DNA of 64,000 nucleotides from Dictyobacter aurantiacus (GTDB lineage: Bacteria; Chloroflexota; Ktedonobacteria; Ktedonobacterales; Ktedonobacteraceae), in contig NZ_BIFQ01000001.1 of assembly GCF_003967515.1 (NCBI RefSeq), forward strand, positions 4,898,001 through 4,962,000, written 5' to 3'. The position numbers and the translations under genes were made by a program. Shown one piece after another: positions 60,375 to 64,000 of the stretch; position 1 is the stretch's first letter; each line of letters begins with the position of its first letter. The notes under the pieces are model-generated. The model was not told where the DNA came from, ran no database searches, and worked only from the letters and a program-made list of their open reading frames with translations.

Positions 60375-60800
60375 AGTAGGAGGTGTAGAAGGGCTCGTCG
60401 CCCTCCTGGCTGGGGCCAGGGGGTGTCCCCCAGTGTTTTCCCTCCCCCCCTCCCTCTCTCTCCAGTAGGAGGTGCAGGAGGGCGACGAGCCCTCCTGCGG
60501 GGGCCAGGGGGTGTCCCCCAGTGTTTTCTCCCCCCTCTCTCCAGTGGGAGGTGCAGGAGGGCGACGAGCCCTCCTGCCGGGGGTCTGGGGGTGTCCCCCA
60601 GAGCTTCCCTTCCCCTCTCACTCCCGAGTAGGAGGTGCAGGAGGGCGACGAGCCCTCCTGCCGGGGGTCTGGGGGTGTCCCCCAGAGCTTCCCTTCCCCC
60701 CTCACTCCCGAGTAGGAGGTGCAGGAGGGCGACGAGCCCTCCTGCCGGGGGTCTGGGGGTGTCCCCCAGGCTTTCCCTCCCCTCTCTCCCCGCCGAAGGC
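60375..60800. repeat. Five tandem GC-rich hairpin units
   Basis: Units begin at 60375, 60464, 60543, 60627 and 60711 (periods 89, 79, 84, 84). Each has AGTAGGAGGTGCAGGAGGGC, a complementary GCCCTCCTGC and a GGGGGTGTCCCCC hairpin. The last is followed by CCCCGCCGAAGGCGG. The same module occurs at 38403-38600. The gap 60299-61017 has no gene; its last 200 bases are AT-rich and should hold the promoter of the next gene. Confidence 0.85.
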
Positions 60801-61017
60801 GGAAATAAAAGGCATGTTATACCTATAACGTATCCTTCTGGATTAGTTTTTACTTAGTTTTAAACGAAACGCTATCAAAAATAATTGGAACTCAAAAAGT
60901 ACTATACTCTCTTGTTTTATGTATGATTATATAGCAAACTAAGAATAGCATATAAAAATCTATTTGATGATCGAACGATAGAAATGTAAAGCTTTGTAGC
61001 GTGAGGAGTGACTGTGT

Positions 61018-62133
61018 ATGGATAGCAAGCGCCCATCTCCTTTAGAGGACAAAAATAGCCAGAATGGCCATAATAGAGATACTAACTGGCATCCTCCACT
61101 GGATCAGCAGGGTCAGTCGACCAGTTCGATGAAGGCACTGCGCGTATGGTATGAGATCGCGACCCCCTCTGATGTGGCGGCGAAGCCTTCCTTTGCCACT
61201 CACGATAAGCAGCGCCGCCTCCGGCTTGCCAGCGTAATTCTGCTGCTCATGCTGGTGGTTCTGCTTGCCTTTATTCGTCTCGCGCTCCTGAGCCGTAATC
61301 CACTGCTCTTCCCCATTATCCTGGCGGGCATTGCTATCTGCCTGCTGACGATCTTCCTCAATCGTCGCGGGCATGTGACCGTAGTCGGCATACTGAGCGT
61401 TATCACCATCAATGCCGCCATCATGCTTAACCTGTTGAGCTCGCCATCTGGCCTGCTGACCATGAACGGCTTCCTCACCTTCGATCTCCTCGTCTTCTCA
61501 GAGCTGCTCGCGGTCTCCCTGCTCCCGCCGGTCAGCGTCTTTGTGGTGGCGGCCCTCAACATCGGCTGTATCTGCGCGGACCTCTTCCTGCAGGCGCACG
61601 CCCCGGACCTCGCGCACCTATGGGCCCAGGAATCATACACCCTGCTGGTGCGCCCCATCGCCCTGCAGGTGGTCGTGGCTGTCGTCACCTTCTTATGGGT
61701 ACGCGGAGCCCTGCGCGCCTTCAGACGCGTTGACCGCATCCAGGAGGTTGAGCGCCTGCAACTCGCTCTGGCCGAGCAGAAGCGTGACCTGGAGGTGGGC
61801 ATCCAGCAGATCCAGCAGACCCTGACCGAAGCCGCCAACGGCAACTTCACCGTACGCGTCCCGCTGGCGCAGGAGAACGTTCTCTGGACCGTTGCCTCCT
61901 CGCTCAACACCCTGCTGGCGCGTCTGCAGCGCTCCAATCAATCCGAATACGAGCTCCAGCGCATTCGTAGCGAAGTGCAGCGCCTTGTCAACAGCATCGA
62001 CGAGGCCGAGGCCAGGCGTATGCCACCGCGCCTCTCGCCCACCGGCACCCTGCTCGATCCGCTCCTGAAGAAGCTGGCCGCTCGCCCACCCTTCCAGTCC
62101 GTCCCCGACCCCGACCGCCCGGCACGCACATGA
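61018..62133 (+). CDS. Membrane protein with HAMP-like cytoplasmic domain
   Basis: A 371-residue protein with a soluble N-terminus (~65 residues), six membrane helices at about 70-235 and a coiled-coil/HAMP-like region (QTLTEAANGNFTVRVPLAQE near 280-300, with LNTLLARLQRSNQSEYELQR). It resembles the sensor halves of bacterial signalling proteins, but no kinase or cyclase follows. Start ATG 61018 follows GAGGAG by 9 bases. It has a Pro-rich C-terminal tail. Possibly a signal-relay partner of a separate protein; not assigned. Confidence 0.7.
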   Translation: MDSKRPSPLEDKNSQNGHNRDTNWHPPLDQQGQSTSSMKALRVWYEIATPSDVAAKPSFATHDKQRRLRLASVILLLMLVVLLAFIRLALLSRNPLLFPIILAGIAICLLTIFLNRRGHVTVVGILSVITINAAIMLNLLSSPSGLLTMNGFLTFDLLVFSELLAVSLLPPVSVFVVAALNIGCICADLFLQAHAPDLAHLWAQESYTLLVRPIALQVVVAVVTFLWVRGALRAFRRVDRIQEVERLQLALAEQKRDLEVGIQQIQQTLTEAANGNFTVRVPLAQENVLWTVASSLNTLLARLQRSNQSEYELQRIRSEVQRLVNSIDEAEARRMPPRLSPTGTLLDPLLKKLAARPPFQSVPDPDRPART

Positions 62134-62142
62134 TCCCTCCAA

Positions 62143-62180
62143 CGTAGGTGGCGGGCTCGCCCCGGCTTTCCCGCACCCGG
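62143..62180. repeat. REP-type hairpin between convergent genes
   Basis: GTAGGTGGCGGGCTCGCCCC is a variant of the first REP family, between the HAMP-like and pentapeptide-repeat genes. Confidence 0.6.
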
Positions 62181-62211
62181 CCGACCATGTTCCACCGCCG
62201 ACGACCGGCCC

Positions 62212-63585
62212 TTAGCGGCCAAAGAATCTCTGGGTGAAGGTGGCGACGAAGCTCACCTCGATAAAGAGGCCGATGATCCCTTCGTAGGCGGAGACGGCTG
62301 TTTCCGGATTGGCCAGCGAGTAGGTGCCGGGGAGGAAGCCGCGACCGTGAAACGAGGTAATGCTGAAGATGAGCGCCTCGTGGTCGGAGAGCCCGCCGGT
62401 GGCATGATAGACGATGGCGAAGGCGAAGATGGTGACGAGGTAGATGGCCAGGCTGCGCTCCGGCTTGTAGCCATAGCCGGCCAGTAGATCGAGGAACCAG
62501 GAGAAGAGATATGAGGCGCCCGCGTGCAGCCTGCCCCATATATCAAGTAGGAGCCGCCTGATACCCGTGTGTCCCGCCTGTTCCTCGGAGAAGATGCTGG
62601 TGCCCCAGGCCAGGTAGCGCAGGAGAACCACGCGCTGCAAGACCAGGGCGCGATAGGCGAAGGGCATGGCCTCATCGTTCATCCCCTGTGAGCGCATGGC
62701 GTGGGCCAGCTGACGGTTAGCACGGGCGGCGCCCTGATAGCGATCCAGGTTCCGCTGCTTCTCCTTGATGGTCTTCTTGCTGTCCGCGCGGATCGAGAAT
62801 GTTCTTGCCAAAGCTTCATCACCCAGACGCGGCATGCGGCGCCAGTTGATCAGCGACAGGTTGCAGTCGTTCCAGTGGATATCCGCCAGCAGCGCGCATC
62901 CCCAGTATGTATCATGGAGCGTGACCTTTTCGAGCAGCGTCGCGCTATCGAAATGGACATAACGTAGATCCGCCCCGGGAAGTCTGGCCTTGCGTAGATA
63001 GGCCCCTTCCATGTGTGCATACATCAGGTTGGCCTTCTCAAGGTGTGCGCCGCGCAGATACGACTCCTCTAAGCGGGCCTGGAAGAGGATCGCCTGCTCC
63101 AGATTGGTGAAGCGTAGCGAGGCATGTTGCAGACAGGCGCCGCGCAGGAGCGCTCCCTCAAGATGCGCCTCGCTGAGATTGGCGTGCTCCAGGTGGATGA
63201 TCGCCTGCTCCCGTTGCTCATTCGTGGTCGCGACCCACTCCGGCTGTGTCAGCCCACCTCGCAGACCGGCCAGGGGCAGGCCGCGCAGATCGGCGCGCCG
63301 CAGGTCAGCCCCGCGCAGATCAAGCCCCTGCCGTTGCCGCTGGTTGACATCGCTCCAATCAACCGGGCCGCGTCCCTGCTCATGATTTACCAGCAGCCAT
63401 TCGACATCGGCGCGCGTCAGCCTGATATCTTTAAATGGATAGATGCCCTGCTGAACGTCGGCCACCATGGCCAGGCGCTGCCGCAAGAACTCCTGACGCG
63501 CTGTGTCAATCTCCGCTTCCCTGCGCCATGCGGGGGGCACAGGAGGAGGCTGAGTTCTTTCAAGTGATTGTTCCTGCTGATTCAT
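62212..63585 (-). CDS. Pentapeptide-repeat protein with channel-like C-terminal membrane domain
   Basis: A 457-residue protein. Pentapeptide-type A(D/N)LxxA repeats cover about 85-230 (LRGADLRRADLRGLPLAGLR, LEGALLRGACLQHASLRF). The C-terminal ~80 residues have two hydrophobic segments (SLAIYLVTIFAFAIVYHATG and YEGIIGLFIEVSFVATFTQR) around a short pore-like loop FSITSFHGRGFLPG. In ion_trans_2 channels this loop is TVGYGD-like; here it is changed to FHGRGF, so potassium selectivity is doubtful. Start ATG 63585 overlaps the IscB stop by ATGA, so the two may be coupled. Confidence 0.78.
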   Translation of the reverse strand: MNQQEQSLERTQPPPVPPAWRREAEIDTARQEFLRQRLAMVADVQQGIYPFKDIRLTRADVEWLLVNHEQGRGPVDWSDVNQRQRQGLDLRGADLRRADLRGLPLAGLRGGLTQPEWVATTNEQREQAIIHLEHANLSEAHLEGALLRGACLQHASLRFTNLEQAILFQARLEESYLRGAHLEKANLMYAHMEGAYLRKARLPGADLRYVHFDSATLLEKVTLHDTYWGCALLADIHWNDCNLSLINWRRMPRLGDEALARTFSIRADSKKTIKEKQRNLDRYQGAARANRQLAHAMRSQGMNDEAMPFAYRALVLQRVVLLRYLAWGTSIFSEEQAGHTGIRRLLLDIWGRLHAGASYLFSWFLDLLAGYGYKPERSLAIYLVTIFAFAIVYHATGGLSDHEALIFSITSFHGRGFLPGTYSLANPETAVSAYEGIIGLFIEVSFVATFTQRFFGR

Positions 63586-64000
63586 CTCTTTTCAATCGCA
63601 CGGATACCCCTGCATTCATGCATGGGGAGGAGTGCGCTTCCTTTGGTATAACTATAGCCATCACTGTGATGCACCATTCGGCAGAAACGATAGCTGATTC
63701 CCTGGATCGTCTGGGTCGATGTCACAATAGTAAATGATCCGCTTGAACGAACTGCTACACGCCCGATATACGTGCCTTTCTTGATGCCAGTCGTCACGAT
63801 GGCTTTGATGATGTCTCCCGTCTGGAAGCCTTTGACTTTCTTGTTGCCTTTGGCTGATGTGCGTGGGAAGCCATAGCGATCGGGACGGCACATCTGGCGT
63901 GAACCATGCCCTGTGGCAGTGATCAGTACCGGCACGATATCCTTTACGATCAGGACATCAGGCGTACTCTTGCCGACGTTGGCAGCATCTAACCAGTGCG
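63582..64000 (-). CDS. IscB RNA-guided endonuclease, C-terminal part
   Basis: The gene runs off the right edge; codons are readable from 63998 to the stop at 63582. The fragment begins HWLDAANVGKSTP, the RuvC-III motif region with the catalytic His/Asp, then GHGSRQMCRPDRYGFPRT, GFQTGDIIKAIV, YIGRVAVRSSGSF and IQGISYRFCRM, all IscB C-terminal landmarks. The HNH domain, bridge helix and PLMP start lie outside. IscB uses a guiding omega RNA usually encoded upstream, so it would be beyond the window. Its stop overlaps the next gene's ATG. Confidence 0.85.
   Translation of the reverse strand, partial: HWLDAANVGKSTPDVLIVKDIVPVLITATGHGSRQMCRPDRYGFPRTSAKGNKKVKGFQTGDIIKAIVTTGIKKGTYIGRVAVRSSGSFTIVTSTQTIQGISYRFCRMVHHSDGYSYTKGSALLPMHECRGIRAIEKR

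Overview
The window is dense with bacterial genes and reads like a large, repeat-rich Chloroflexota genome of the Ktedonobacteria type. This is inferred from gene style: eukaryotic-like Ser/Thr kinases with membrane, STAND or WD40-type partners, a kinase-STAND-TPR-LuxR fusion, ECF sigma factors with extra zinc ribbons, a caa3-type oxidase cluster with CtaG/SCO/CtaB, an IscB endonuclease, and short palindromic repeats in almost every gap. No rRNA, tRNA or CRISPR array was seen.

Left part (1-14.6 kb): a sigma/anti-sigma pair and a convergent membrane Ser/Thr kinase are followed by a minus-strand peptide-export locus. That locus has two double-glycine leader peptides with unusual charge-patterned, Gly/aromatic-rich cores, a small membrane protein and a C39-peptidase ABC exporter. 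Next come a phospholipase D/cardiolipin synthase, a 90-bp tandem array built from palindromes, a duplicated SRPBCC protein divergent from an AraC regulator, a MESH1-like HD hydrolase and a single-domain Tm-1-like protein.

Middle part (14.7-38.4 kb): a YceI protein; a sigma factor with C-terminal zinc ribbons paired with an HExxH protein; and a complete minus-strand hutF-hutU-hutH-hutI histidine-degradation cluster with a divergent IclR regulator and a candidate operator. Then a nucleotidyltransferase, an APH-like kinase, a WYL-regulator remnant, a double GNAT protein, and a respiratory cluster: cupredoxin, cox II, cox I, cox III, a CtaG-SCO fusion created across repeat DNA, heme O synthase and a TlpA-like thioredoxin.

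Right part (38.5-64 kb): a large secreted protein, a WD40 membrane protein, an HTH-STAND-TPR regulator, a promoter-peptide-terminator unit ahead of a three-gene ABC-2 transporter, a Tat-type small protein, the kinase-STAND-LuxR giant, a cell-wall amidase, a six-repeat secreted propeller protein, a GXWXG protein, a decayed resolvase, an AraC regulator plus cupin, a HAMP-like membrane protein, a pentapeptide-repeat channel-like protein and the C-terminus of an IscB endonuclease at the edge.

Between genes there are several repeat classes: two REP-like hairpin families, which often supply the TAG stop of the upstream gene; long perfect hairpins; a ~420-bp nested palindromic element that has inserted into a REP and is flanked by an 11-bp direct repeat; and a 155-bp MITE with a 9-bp target duplication. 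The best candidates for something undescribed are the double-glycine peptide locus and the nested palindromic mobile element.
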